From contig NZ_CP034450.1 in assembly GCF_003952505.1 (NCBI RefSeq), positions 2,480,001 to 2,544,000 of the forward strand: a stretch of 64,000 nucleotides of DNA, written 5' to 3'. Numbering within the stretch: position 1 is the first letter of the stretch; the number at the start of each line of letters is the position of its first letter. Source of the stretch: Mesorhizobium sp. M4B.F.Ca.ET.058.02.1.1 (GTDB lineage Bacteria > Pseudomonadota > Alphaproteobacteria > Rhizobiales > Rhizobiaceae). Position numbers and translations under genes: made by a program. Positions 53,374 to 62,104 of the stretch are shown here, piece after piece. The notes under the pieces are model-generated. The model saw nothing but the letters and a program-made list of their open reading frames with translations. It was not told the origin of the DNA and did no database searches.

Positions 53374-53408
53374 AGATCGGGCGCGCCTCGGCGCGCCCGA
53401 TCTCTTTT
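53374..53408 (+). terminator. Strong intrinsic terminator at the end of the methylamine cluster
   Basis: AGATCGGGCGCGCC and GGCGCGCCCGATCT (53374-53403) form a 13-14-bp GC-rich stem followed by CTTTT, 18 nt after the permease stop. Confidence 0.85.
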
Positions 53409-53424
53409 GTCCAACGGCCTCTCG

Positions 53425-53547
53425 TCAGCCAGCCTTGCGGACCGTCGTCTCCTCGAAGAACCGGTTCGACGGCCGCTTCAGGCCGAGATTCTCGCGCAGC
53501 GTCGATCCCTCATACTCGCGCCTGAAGATGCCGCGCCCCTGCAATTC
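53425..53547 (-). pseudogene. 3' remnant of an LLM-class flavin monooxygenase (NtaA/SnaA-like)
   Basis: The minus strand reads ELQGRGIFRREYEGSTLREN, then LGLKRPSNRFFEETTVRKAG and a stop at 53425. This matches the usual C-terminal end of NtaA/DszA-type flavin-dependent monooxygenases (LQRRGLFRTEYEG-like). Upstream sequence on that strand does not continue the family, so only about 40 codons remain. The region 53548-53643 holds a GC-rich hairpin (53595-53628) and nothing else. Confidence 0.6.
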
Positions 53548-53594
53548 GCTTCACACTTTCCTGGAATTGCACTAGCGCGCCGACCCGCGATGCA

Positions 53595-53628
53595 GATCGT
53601 CCGCCACCCGTGACCATGGCGGACGATC
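53595..53628 (-). terminator. Hairpin after the second RND pump gene
   Basis: GATCGTCCGCCA (53595-53606) and TGGCGGACGATC (53617-53628) form a perfect 12-bp stem 16 nt beyond the pump stop (minus strand). There is no T-run, so termination is uncertain. Confidence 0.45.
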
Positions 53629-53643
53629 CGAGGTTGCCACCAC

Positions 53644-56600
53644 CTATTCCGCGGCCAGCGCCAGTTGCGGCTCTTCGTTGTTCTGCACCAGTTCGGACTC
53701 GGGCCTCTTGCCCTCGACCCCGGCCTTCTTGCGCTCGCGGCCGAAGAACAGCGCGTAGCCTGCCGGCAGCACCAGGATGGTGAGCACGGTGGCGACGAGG
53801 ATGCCGCCCATCATGGCGTAGGCCAGCGGCCCCCAGAACACGGCGCGCGAGATCGGGATCAGCGCCAGCACCGCGGTCAGCGCCGTCAGCATGATCGGCC
53901 GGAAGCGGCGCACGGCAGCGCCGATGATGGCCTCGGATCGCTCCATGCCGACAGCGATGTCCTGGTCGATCTGATCGACGAGGATAATCGAGTTGCGCAT
54001 GATAATGCCGAGCAGCGCGATCACGCCGAGGATGGCGACGAAGCCGAACGGCGCCCCGCTGATCAGCAGGGCCGCGGCAGCACCGATGATGCCGAGCGGA
54101 CCGGTCGCCAGTACCAGCATCGCCTTGCCGAAATGCTGCAGCTGGATCATCAGCAGCACGACGATGACGGCCAGCATGATCGGCGCCTTGGCGGCGATCG
54201 AGGCCTGGCTTTCGGCCGAATCCTCGGCGCCGCCCTGGATCTCGACCTTGTAGCCGGGCGCCAGTCCTGCGCGCAGGTCCTTCATGTCGTTGTACATCTT
54301 GGTGACGACGTCGTTCGACTGCACGCCGTCCGGCAGGGTGCCGCGAACAGTGATGGTCGGCAGGCGGTCGCGCCGCCACTCGATGCCCTGCTCAAGCACC
54401 GGAACGACCTTGGCCACCTGCGACAGCGGCACGAAGCCGCCGAAATCGGTCGGGATATAGACGGAATCGACCGAGGACAGCAGCTTGCGGCTCGCTTCCG
54501 GCTCGCGGGCGACGATCGACACCGTCTCCTCGCCGTCGCGGAAATCGTCGAGCGGCGCGCCGGACATGGTGGCCTGCAGCATCTGGCGGATACGCTGCGA
54601 GGTGACGCCGAGCGCGCGGGCGCGATCCTGGTCGATGACCAGCTTCATCGCCGGCACCGGCTCCAGCCAGTCGTCATGGACGGCGCCGAGCAGTGGGTTG
54701 GCCTGGAACTTCGCCTTCACCTCGTCGGCGATGCGGCGCACCTCCTGGCGGTCCGGACCCATGACCCGCATCTGCACTGGCCAGCCGGTGGGCGGGCCGA
54801 GGAACAGGCGATCGACCTTGGAACGGATCGAGGGGAAATCCTCGGCCAGGACGGTCCGCAGCTTGACGATCAGTCGCTCGCGCGCCGGCTCGTCCTTGGC
54901 CATCACCAGGAGCTGGGCGAAGTTGGGATTCCTGAGCTGCTGGTCGAGCGGCAGGAAGAAGCGCGGCGCGCCCTCGCCGATATAGGTGGCGATGAAGCGC
55001 TTGTCCGGATCGTCCATCATCTTGCCTTCGAGCGCCTTGGCCTGCGTCTCGACCTCCTTGATCGAGGTGCCTTCCGGCAGCCAGAGGTCGACGAGGATCT
55101 CCGGCCGCGAGGACTGCGGGAAGAAGTTCTGCGGAATGAACTGGAACGCCCACAGGCTGGTGGCGAAGGTGACCAGCGTCATCACCAGCACGATGATGCG
55201 ATGGCGCACGGCCCAGCCGACAGTGGCGCGCAGCCGGCGGTAGAAGCGCGTGTCGAAGACGTCGTGATGGCTGCCGGCATGCTTGCGCTGCTTCAGGATC
55301 ATGTGGCCGAGCCATGGCGTGAAATAGACTGCCACGAACCAGGACACGACCAGCGCGATGCCGACGACATAGAACAGGGTGCGCACATATTCGCCGGCGG
55401 TCGAGGCGGCGAAGCCGACCGGGATGAAGCCGGCGGTGGTGATCAGCGTGCCGGTCAGCATCGGGAAGGCGGTCGAAGAATAGGCGAAGCTCGCCGCCTC
55501 GATCTTGACCAGCCCCTCCTCCAGCTTTCGCTCCATCATCTCGACGACGATCATGGCGTCGTCGACGAGCAGGCCGAGCGCGATGATCAGCGCGCCCAGC
55601 GAAATGCGCTGCAGGTCGATGCCGAGCTCGTACATGATGGCAAAAGTGGCGGCGAGCACCAGCGGGATGGCGATGGCTATGACCAGGCCGGAACGCCAGC
55701 CGATCGACAGCAGCGAGACGGCAAGCACGATAAGCAGCGCCTCACCCAGCGCCTCCATGAACTCCTTCACGGCATCGCGGACGACTTCCGGCTGGTCGGA
55801 GATCTGGTCAACCGCGACGCCGTAGGGCAGGCCTTCCTCGAAGCGCTGGTAGGTCGCCTCGACATCCTTGCCGACGTCGGTGACGTTGAAGCCCTTGGCC
55901 ATGACGACGCCGAGCTGGACGCTCTCATGGCCGTTGAAGCGGTACTTGCGCTGGAACGGATCCTCCAGCCCCGAAGAGACGGTGGCGATGTCGCCGAGCC
56001 GCGTCACCTGACCGCCGGCGCGCAGGCGCAGTTCCCTGATGTCGGCGGCCCTGGTGAGGTCGCCCTCGACCGAGATGCGCACCGAGCGCTGTCCGGTGTC
56101 GACCGAGCCCGCCGGATCGACATTGTTCTGGCCCTTGATCGCGTTCTGCAGGTCGGTCAGCGTCAGGCCGCGCTCGGCCAGCGCCTTCGACGAGACGTCG
56201 ATATAGATCTTCTCGGGCTGGTCGCCGATGATGACGGCCTTCTCGACGCCCGGCGTTGTCAACAGCATATCGCGCGCCTGGATGGCGAACTTCTTCAGCT
56301 CCGGATAGCTGTAGCCGTTGCCGCTGATCGAATGCAGCGTGATGAAGGTGTCGCCGAACTCGTCGTTGAAATACGGACCGAGCAGCCCCTGCGGCAGGTC
56401 GCTGGCGATGTCGCCGACCTTCTTGCGCACCTGGTAGAACGCGTCCTTCACCTGCTCGGCATTGGTGTCGCCTTTCACCTGCAGGGTGATGATGGCGCTG
56501 CCGGCGCGCGTATAGGAGCGCACGAAATCGAGATGCGGCGTTTCCTGCAGCTTGCGCTCGATCTTGTTGACGACCTGGTCCTCCATCTCCTGGATCGAGG

Positions 56601-56790
56601 CGCCCGGCCAGACGGCCTGGACGACCATGACGCGGAAGGTGAAGTCGGGATCTTCCTTCTGGCCCATGCGCATCAGGCCGAGCGCGCCGGCAAGGATGAT
56701 CAGGCCGAACAGGAAGCGCGCGATGCTGGGGTGGCCGATCGCCCAGCGCGAAAGATTGAAGGGCCGCTTCTCAGTGCTGTCGGTGGTCAT
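53644..56790 (-). CDS. RND efflux pump, inner-membrane subunit (second system)
   Basis: 1048 aa. Start is the ATG at 56790 (TTDSTEKRPFNLSRWAIGHP). It has the AcrB-like topology, with TM4 proton-relay aspartates in GLLVDDAMIVVEMMERKLEE. It diverges from the first RND pump (different N-terminus, shorter) and belongs to the subgroup paired with lipoprotein adaptors. It lies downstream of its adaptor gene after a 234-nt gap in which I see no gene. Substrates unknown. Confidence 0.93.
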   Translation of the reverse strand: MTTDSTEKRPFNLSRWAIGHPSIARFLFGLIILAGALGLMRMGQKEDPDFTFRVMVVQAVWPGASIQEMEDQVVNKIERKLQETPHLDFVRSYTRAGSAIITLQVKGDTNAEQVKDAFYQVRKKVGDIASDLPQGLLGPYFNDEFGDTFITLHSISGNGYSYPELKKFAIQARDMLLTTPGVEKAVIIGDQPEKIYIDVSSKALAERGLTLTDLQNAIKGQNNVDPAGSVDTGQRSVRISVEGDLTRAADIRELRLRAGGQVTRLGDIATVSSGLEDPFQRKYRFNGHESVQLGVVMAKGFNVTDVGKDVEATYQRFEEGLPYGVAVDQISDQPEVVRDAVKEFMEALGEALLIVLAVSLLSIGWRSGLVIAIAIPLVLAATFAIMYELGIDLQRISLGALIIALGLLVDDAMIVVEMMERKLEEGLVKIEAASFAYSSTAFPMLTGTLITTAGFIPVGFAASTAGEYVRTLFYVVGIALVVSWFVAVYFTPWLGHMILKQRKHAGSHHDVFDTRFYRRLRATVGWAVRHRIIVLVMTLVTFATSLWAFQFIPQNFFPQSSRPEILVDLWLPEGTSIKEVETQAKALEGKMMDDPDKRFIATYIGEGAPRFFLPLDQQLRNPNFAQLLVMAKDEPARERLIVKLRTVLAEDFPSIRSKVDRLFLGPPTGWPVQMRVMGPDRQEVRRIADEVKAKFQANPLLGAVHDDWLEPVPAMKLVIDQDRARALGVTSQRIRQMLQATMSGAPLDDFRDGEETVSIVAREPEASRKLLSSVDSVYIPTDFGGFVPLSQVAKVVPVLEQGIEWRRDRLPTITVRGTLPDGVQSNDVVTKMYNDMKDLRAGLAPGYKVEIQGGAEDSAESQASIAAKAPIMLAVIVVLLMIQLQHFGKAMLVLATGPLGIIGAAAALLISGAPFGFVAILGVIALLGIIMRNSIILVDQIDQDIAVGMERSEAIIGAAVRRFRPIMLTALTAVLALIPISRAVFWGPLAYAMMGGILVATVLTILVLPAGYALFFGRERKKAGVEGKRPESELVQNNEEPQLALAAE

Positions 56791-57024
56791 CGGCGTCAGT
56801 CCATTCCGATTGATCGGCAAGGCACGCATCTGCGCGTGCTCACGATATTTCCGATGCTGGCTTCCGGGCGGCGAGGCTTTCCGAGGCGGAGAGACACTCG
56901 TCGCGGTGGGACGCGAGGATCGATGTGGGGGTTACATCAACCTGACGTCTCGACAGCCGGGCGCTCGCCGCCCGGAAACCATGGTCCACTCGCCCGAGCG
57001 AGCGGCGTTTTCATTCGCCTGGCT

Positions 57025-58173
57025 TCAGCGCAGGCTGCTGGTGATGTCGGCTTTGCCTTCGGCCGACGCCGACTGCTGCGCCGCGTCGCCGGAGAGCTTG
57101 ACCTTGAGGTTCTCGGTCATGAACTGCGTGCCGGCGGCGACCACGACGTCGCCCTGCTTCAACCCGTCCGCGACATTGACGCCGTCCACCGTGAAGTCGC
57201 CGACCTTGACCGGGCGCGGATGAACCGTCTCGCTGGTGCGGTCGACGGTCCAGACGATCTTCTGGCCGTCCTTCTCGGCGAGCGCGCTGAGCGGAATCGA
57301 CACCATTTGCTTTCGGCTCGCCACCGAGGCTTCGATGTTGGCGGTCATGCCGAGCAGCACGCGTGGATCGTTGGGCAGCGAGACGCGAACGGCGAAGGTG
57401 CGCGACTGCGGATCGGCGCTGCCGGCGACCTCGCGGACCTTGCCGGCCAGCGTCAGCGCGTCGTCGGACCAGAAGCCCGCCTTGACCTCCTTGCCCGGCC
57501 GGAACTCGGCGATATCCATTTCAGGAACGGCGATCAGCACCTCCTTCTCGCCATCGACGGCAACGGTCATCACCGGCGTTCCAGCGCCGACCACCTGGCC
57601 GATATCGGCGCTGATGGCGGTGACAATGCCATCCTCGTTCGCCTTGAGATCGGTGTAGCCGACCTGGTTCTTCGCCTGGGCAAGCGTCGAGCGGGCGGCG
57701 TCACGCGTCGCCACGGCCTGAGCATAGGTTAGCGTCGCCTGATCGAGCTGCGACTTCGAGGCGAAGCTCTTGGCGTAGAGCTGCTCGGCGCGCTTCTTTG
57801 CCAGATCCACCGTTTCGACCTGCCGCTCGGCGGCATCGAGGTTCGCCGCCGCGCTCCTGACCGACAAATCGTAATCGGAGGGATCGATGCGGGCGAGCAC
57901 GTCGCCCGAATTCACATGCTGGCCGATATCGACGAGGCGCTCGGTGACCTTGCCGGCGACGCGGAAGCCGAGGTTCATCTCGGTGCGGGCGCGCACCGAG
58001 CCGGAATAGTCGAGCTCGCGGGTGGTCTGGGCCTCACCGATCTCGACCACCTTGACTGGCCGGATGATCTCCTTGACCTCGGCCTTCTCTTGGCTGCAGC
58101 CGGCGAGCTCGAGAGCGGCGACGATCAGGCCGGCGATCGGCAGCCCGCGGATAATGGAATTGGACAAAGACAC
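57025..58173 (-). CDS. RND efflux periplasmic adaptor, lipoprotein
   Basis: 382 aa. The GTG at 58173 is 7 nt after AGGAG. The N-terminus is a lipoprotein signal with lipobox LELAGC (Cys near residue 27). The lipoyl/barrel region (FRVAGKVTERLVDIGQHVNS), helical hairpin (residues about 80-150) and the second half follow in MFP order. It is 53 nt after the TetR stop, so regulator, adaptor and pump form one leftward operon. Confidence 0.92.
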   Translation of the reverse strand: MSLSNSIIRGLPIAGLIVAALELAGCSQEKAEVKEIIRPVKVVEIGEAQTTRELDYSGSVRARTEMNLGFRVAGKVTERLVDIGQHVNSGDVLARIDPSDYDLSVRSAAANLDAAERQVETVDLAKKRAEQLYAKSFASKSQLDQATLTYAQAVATRDAARSTLAQAKNQVGYTDLKANEDGIVTAISADIGQVVGAGTPVMTVAVDGEKEVLIAVPEMDIAEFRPGKEVKAGFWSDDALTLAGKVREVAGSADPQSRTFAVRVSLPNDPRVLLGMTANIEASVASRKQMVSIPLSALAEKDGQKIVWTVDRTSETVHPRPVKVGDFTVDGVNVADGLKQGDVVVAAGTQFMTENLKVKLSGDAAQQSASAEGKADITSSLR

Positions 58174-58226
58174 CTTAGCACTCCTGACTGGAGATAACTT
58201 GTCGACCGGCGCCCGGCGGGCGGCGG

Positions 58227-58832
58227 CTATTTCAAGGCTCGGATCGCGTAATCGATGAGATCGTCGGGCATCGCCCGGTTGGTCTTGGCAAGGCACTGCG
58301 CCACCATCTGCGGATGGCAAAGGATGACGGTGGCGGCCCCGAAGCAGCGCGACGCGATCACCGGATCCTGGTCCCTGAACTCGCCGGCTTCGATGCCCTG
58401 GCGGATCACCTCGGCGAACAGATCGTGGATGCTGTCGACATGCTTGTCGATGACACCCCAGTCGCGCTCGAGCGCGACGATGACCATCTCATGCACCTTC
58501 TGGTCATCGAGCATGACTTCCATGGTCATCTTGTACTGCGCATGCACGTAGCGGCGCAGCCGCTCCTCGGCGCTGAGCGGCAAGCGCGAAATCTCGTAGG
58601 CCATCTTGTAGCTGGCGCCGAGCATGCGGCCGCAGACGGCCTGGTGGATTTCGACCTTGGAGGCAAAGAAACGATAGATGTTGGCCGGCGACATGCCGAG
58701 CTCGCGGGCGATGTCGGCGACATTGGTCTTGCCGTAGCCGTAGTGCCGGAACAGGCGTTCGGCGCAATCGAGGATGCGCGTCACATTTTCCTGGCGGGCG
58801 GGGTCGGCCACGATGTTGGCGGCTTCGGACAT
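58227..58832 (-). CDS. TetR-family regulator of the second RND operon
   Basis: 201 aa. The ATG at 58832 follows AGAGAG; an upstream ATG would overlap the palindrome and is rejected. The helix-turn-helix includes KTNVADIARELGMSPANIYR and FFASKVEIHQAV. The C-terminal domain is helical with no recognised ligand. It is the first gene of the operon and probably autoregulates through the inverted repeat just upstream. Confidence 0.9.
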   Translation of the reverse strand: MSEAANIVADPARQENVTRILDCAERLFRHYGYGKTNVADIARELGMSPANIYRFFASKVEIHQAVCGRMLGASYKMAYEISRLPLSAEERLRRYVHAQYKMTMEVMLDDQKVHEMVIVALERDWGVIDKHVDSIHDLFAEVIRQGIEAGEFRDQDPVIASRCFGAATVILCHPQMVAQCLAKTNRAMPDDLIDYAIRALK

Positions 58833-58849
58833 TAGCTCTCTGTCAAATA

Positions 58850-58881
58850 ACGAGTGACGAATTTCAATTTTCATCACTCGT
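58850..58881. promoter_or_regulatory. Inverted repeat upstream of the TetR/RND operon
   Basis: ACGAGTGA (58850-58857) and TCACTCGT (58874-58881) form a perfect 8-bp inverted repeat with a 16-nt AT-rich spacer. It is 18-49 nt upstream of the TetR start and is the likely autoregulatory operator. Confidence 0.6.
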
Positions 58882-58973
58882 AAATCGAAACGAGCGCGAT
58901 GTCAACGCGGATTCGACGTACGCGTATAATTGGTGACAGATGGTGACAGTGAGGAAAGGTTGAACCCGACGAA

Positions 58974-59207
58974 TGAGTTCGTCTTCCTAGGGCGAAGCAA
59001 GGAGCGAAGCGACGCGGCGCAGACCCTGGGATCAATGCCGTGACGTCGGCCAAAGAATAAAGTCGGATCAAGCAGATAGCTTGCCAGCGGCGCCATTCGT
59101 GCAGGGCTATTCTCGACCGCCGCAGCACGGCCGCAAGATCACGGCATGGACCCCAGGGTTTCCGCAACGTCGCTCCGCGACTGCTTCACCCTAGGATGAC
59201 GAACTCA
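58974..59207. repeat. Nested palindromic intergenic repeat
   Basis: Outer arms TGAGTTCGTC (58974-58983) and GACGAACTCA (59198-59207) are perfect reverse complements. Next to them CCTAGGGCGAAGCA is matched by TGCTTCACCCTAGG. Inner arms CCCTGGGATCAATGCCGTGA (59024-59043) and TCACGGCATGGACCCCAGGG (59139-59158) match with two differences. The right arm overlaps the stop codon of the acyl-CoA synthetase gene. It fills the gap 58882-59204; nothing else is seen there. Confidence 0.75.
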
Positions 59208-60845
59208 GAGGCCCTTCGCCATTTCCCGCAGCCGGAACTTCTGGATCTTCCCGGTCGATGTCTTCGGGATTTCCGCAAACACCACTGCCTTCGGCACCTT
59301 GAAGCGGGCGATCAAAGTGCGGCAATGGTCGATGATCTCGGCCTCGGTCGCGCTCTTGCCGGGCTTCAGCTCGACATAGGCGACCGGCACCTCGCCCCAT
59401 TTGTCATCGGACTTCGCAACGACGCCGCAGGAGGCGACGGCGGCATGTTTGTAGAGCGCGTCCTCGACCTCGATCGAGGAGATGTTCTCGCCGCCGGAAA
59501 TGATGATGTCCTTGGAGCGATCCTTGAGCTGGATGTAGCCGTCCGGATGCATGACGCCGAGATCGCCTGAGTGGAACCAGCCGCCGGCGAAGGCCTCGTC
59601 AGTCGCCTTCCTGTTCTTCAGATAGCCCTTCATGACGATGTTGCCGCGGAACATGACCTCGCCGATGGTCTCGCCGTCGGCCGGGGTTTCCGTCATCGTC
59701 TGGGGATCCATCACAGTCAGGCCTTCGAGCGAAGCATAGCGCACGCCCTGGCGCGCCTTCTTCGCCGTGCGCGGTCCCTTCTCCAGTTCGTCCCACTCAT
59801 TGTGCCATTCGTTGACGACAGCCGGCCCGTAGGTCTCGGTCAGGCCGTAGAGATGGGTGACGGCGAAGCCGGCATCGGCCATGCCTGACAGCACGGCCTC
59901 CGGCGGCGGCGCGGCCGCCGTGTTGAAGGTGACGGTTTGCGGAAACTGCCGCTTGTCCTCGTCCCTGGCGTTGATCAGCACCGACATCACGATCGGCGCG
60001 CCGCACAGATGGGTGACGCCGTGATCGGCAATGGCGTCGTAGATCGGCTTCGGCCGCACCCAGCGCAGGCAGACATGGGTGCCGGCCTGAACGGCCAGCG
60101 TCCACGGGAAACACCAGCCGTTGCAGTGGAACATCGGCAGCGTCCACAGATAGACCGCGTGCTTGGCCATGCCGGCATGGATGGTGTTGGTGTAGGCCAT
60201 CAGCGCTGCGCCGCGATGGTGGTAGACGACGCCTTTGGGATTGCCCGTGGTGCCCGATGTGTAGTTGAGCGAGATGGCGTCCCACTCGTCATCCGGCATC
60301 GACCAGGCGAAAGCCTCATCGCCGCCCGCGACGAACTCCTCATAGTCGAGCGTGCCGATCCGCTCGCCCTTCGGATAGGGCGCGTCGGCGGCGTAATCGG
60401 GATCGTCATAATCGATGACCAATGGCTTGGCCTTGGCCAATGCCAACGCCTGGCTGACCACGCCGGAGAATTCGCGATCGACGATCAGGACCTTGGTCTC
60501 GGCGTGGTCGAGTTGGAATGCAATGACGGCGGCGTCGAGCCTCGTGTTCAGCGAATGCAGCACCGCCCTGGTCATCGGCACGCCGAAATGCGCCTCCAGC
60601 ATCGGTGGCGTGTTCGACAGCATCACCGTCACCGTATCGCCCTTGCCGATGCCGCGCTTGGCCAGCGCCGAAGCGAGTCTCAGCGAGCGCCGCCAGAAAT
60701 CGCGATAGGTGATGCGCTGATTGCCATGGATGATGGCGACATGATCGGGATAGGTTTTTGCCGCCCGCTCAAGATAGGTGAGCGGCGTCAGCGGCTGATG
60801 GTTGGCGGCGTTCCTGTCGAGATCCTGTTCATAGGGATTGCTCAT
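59205..60845 (-). CDS. Acyl-CoA synthetase (AMP-forming)
   Basis: 546 aa, full-length ANL-superfamily ligase. The phosphate-binding loop is NYTSGTTGNPKGVVYHHRGA, the A5 motif HLYGLTETYGP, the hinge GGWFHSGDLGVMHPDGYIQL with IKDRSKD-like LKDRSKDIIISGGENIS, and the C-terminal catalytic Lys in KTSTGKIQKFRLRE. It activates a fatty or short aryl/alkyl acid. It resembles the medium-chain group that also includes methylmercaptopropionate-CoA ligases, but nothing nearby supports that substrate. It stands alone, divergent from the SorC gene. Confidence 0.9.
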   Translation of the reverse strand: MSNPYEQDLDRNAANHQPLTPLTYLERAAKTYPDHVAIIHGNQRITYRDFWRRSLRLASALAKRGIGKGDTVTVMLSNTPPMLEAHFGVPMTRAVLHSLNTRLDAAVIAFQLDHAETKVLIVDREFSGVVSQALALAKAKPLVIDYDDPDYAADAPYPKGERIGTLDYEEFVAGGDEAFAWSMPDDEWDAISLNYTSGTTGNPKGVVYHHRGAALMAYTNTIHAGMAKHAVYLWTLPMFHCNGWCFPWTLAVQAGTHVCLRWVRPKPIYDAIADHGVTHLCGAPIVMSVLINARDEDKRQFPQTVTFNTAAAPPPEAVLSGMADAGFAVTHLYGLTETYGPAVVNEWHNEWDELEKGPRTAKKARQGVRYASLEGLTVMDPQTMTETPADGETIGEVMFRGNIVMKGYLKNRKATDEAFAGGWFHSGDLGVMHPDGYIQLKDRSKDIIISGGENISSIEVEDALYKHAAVASCGVVAKSDDKWGEVPVAYVELKPGKSATEAEIIDHCRTLIARFKVPKAVVFAEIPKTSTGKIQKFRLREMAKGL

Positions 60846-61047
60846 CCCGTCCTCCCGCTGCGCAAGCTGTAATGTTGCATGATCGACTTCTAATCACAGG
60901 CTCCGCGCTTCGTCACCACCAACGATGCCACGACAGGGGGCATTTGGCACAATGGTGATCTAGATTCAGCCGGCGAAAGGGAAACGCATACCTCCACTCG
61001 GTTTGACTTTTGTCGAGAGCCGTGAATAATGTCAGCGAGGAGATGGC

Positions 61048-62013
61048 ATGGCAATCCGACCGGCAGAACAGCTTATCCACAAGGCCGCCTGGCTTTACTA
61101 TGCGCATGGCCTGCGCCAGGACGAAGTGGCGAACCAGCTGAAGATTTCACGCGCGTCGGTCGCCATGTATCTGCGCAAGGCGCGCGAGACCGGCATCGTC
61201 AACATCTCGACCTCGACCCAGCTGTTCACCGATGACGTCATGGCGCGGAAGCTGGAAGACGCGCTGGAGCTCGACGCCGTCTGGATCGCGCCGGAAAACG
61301 CCTATGTCGTCGATCCGTCGACCGACATCGCGGTGCTGGCGGCCAGCGTCTTTCTCGAGCTGGTGAAAAAGGGCGACCGCATCGGCGTCGCCTGGGGCCG
61401 CACCGTCTACACCATCGCCGACATCATGTCCTTCGCCGACCTGCAGGACGTGACCGTGGTGCAGCTCTGCGGCAACCTCGGCGCGCCCTACTCCTACCGG
61501 CCCGACCAGTGCACGATGGAGATCGCGCGGCGGCTCAATGCCAAGGGGCTGAACTTCTACGCGCCGCTGGTGCTGTCGACGGAAGATCTGGCGCGCGCCC
61601 TGCGCGCCGAGCCTGTGATCCGCGAACAACTGGCCGGCATCAGCGATTGCAGCCTCGCGCTGTTTTCCGTCGGCACCGTCGACGCCGACAGCCATGTCGT
61701 CAAATGCGGCGCGCTGACGGTGAGCGAAATGGAAATGCTGCGCAACGCCGGCGCCGCCGGCGTGATCGCCGGACAGATCATCGACGCCGGCGGCAAGGCG
61801 CTCGACTGCAGCTACAACCGCCGGGTCATCTCCGCCGAGCTCGGCTCGCTCGGCGCCATCGAAAAGCGGCTGATGGTGGTGCAGGAGGACAGCAAATTCG
61901 AGCCGCTGCTTGCCGCGCTCGCCGGCGGACTCTGCACGCATCTGGTGGTCGGCGCGCGCATGGCGCAGCGGCTGCTGGACCATGCCCGAGCGGTGACCAA
62001 GAAGGCTTCCTAG
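61048..62013 (+). CDS. SorC-family transcriptional regulator
   Basis: 321 aa. ATG preceded by GAGGAGATGGC. The helix-turn-helix is near residues 20-45 (GLRQDEVANQLKISRASVAM, then YLRKARE). The sugar-phosphate-binding domain contains DRIGVAWGRTVYTIADIMSF and VQLCGNLGAPYSYRP. It precedes the aldolase/dehydrogenase gene by 91 nt and is expected to control it. It is the second SorC protein in the window and clearly distinct from the one at 17715-18677. Confidence 0.9.
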   Translation: MAIRPAEQLIHKAAWLYYAHGLRQDEVANQLKISRASVAMYLRKARETGIVNISTSTQLFTDDVMARKLEDALELDAVWIAPENAYVVDPSTDIAVLAASVFLELVKKGDRIGVAWGRTVYTIADIMSFADLQDVTVVQLCGNLGAPYSYRPDQCTMEIARRLNAKGLNFYAPLVLSTEDLARALRAEPVIREQLAGISDCSLALFSVGTVDADSHVVKCGALTVSEMEMLRNAGAAGVIAGQIIDAGGKALDCSYNRRVISAELGSLGAIEKRLMVVQEDSKFEPLLAALAGGLCTHLVVGARMAQRLLDHARAVTKKAS

Positions 62014-62104
62014 ACAAACAATCCTCGCCGCCGGCGCATTGTCATCAAAGCGTCGCGGCATTCCTGTTCACAGCAATCAAAGACATGAAAGCGGACGAAG
62101 CGAA

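Noticed and set aside
53665..57732. Open frame of 1355 codons on the plus strand opposite the second RND pump and adaptor
   Set aside because: Low-complexity, His/Asp/Arg-rich translation with no recognisable motif, while the minus strand encodes two clear full-length RND components.
59205..60845. Idea that the acyl-CoA synthetase is DmdB of DMSP demethylation
   Set aside because: The family resemblance is only at superfamily-subgroup level and no dmdA, dmdC or dmdD gene is nearby.
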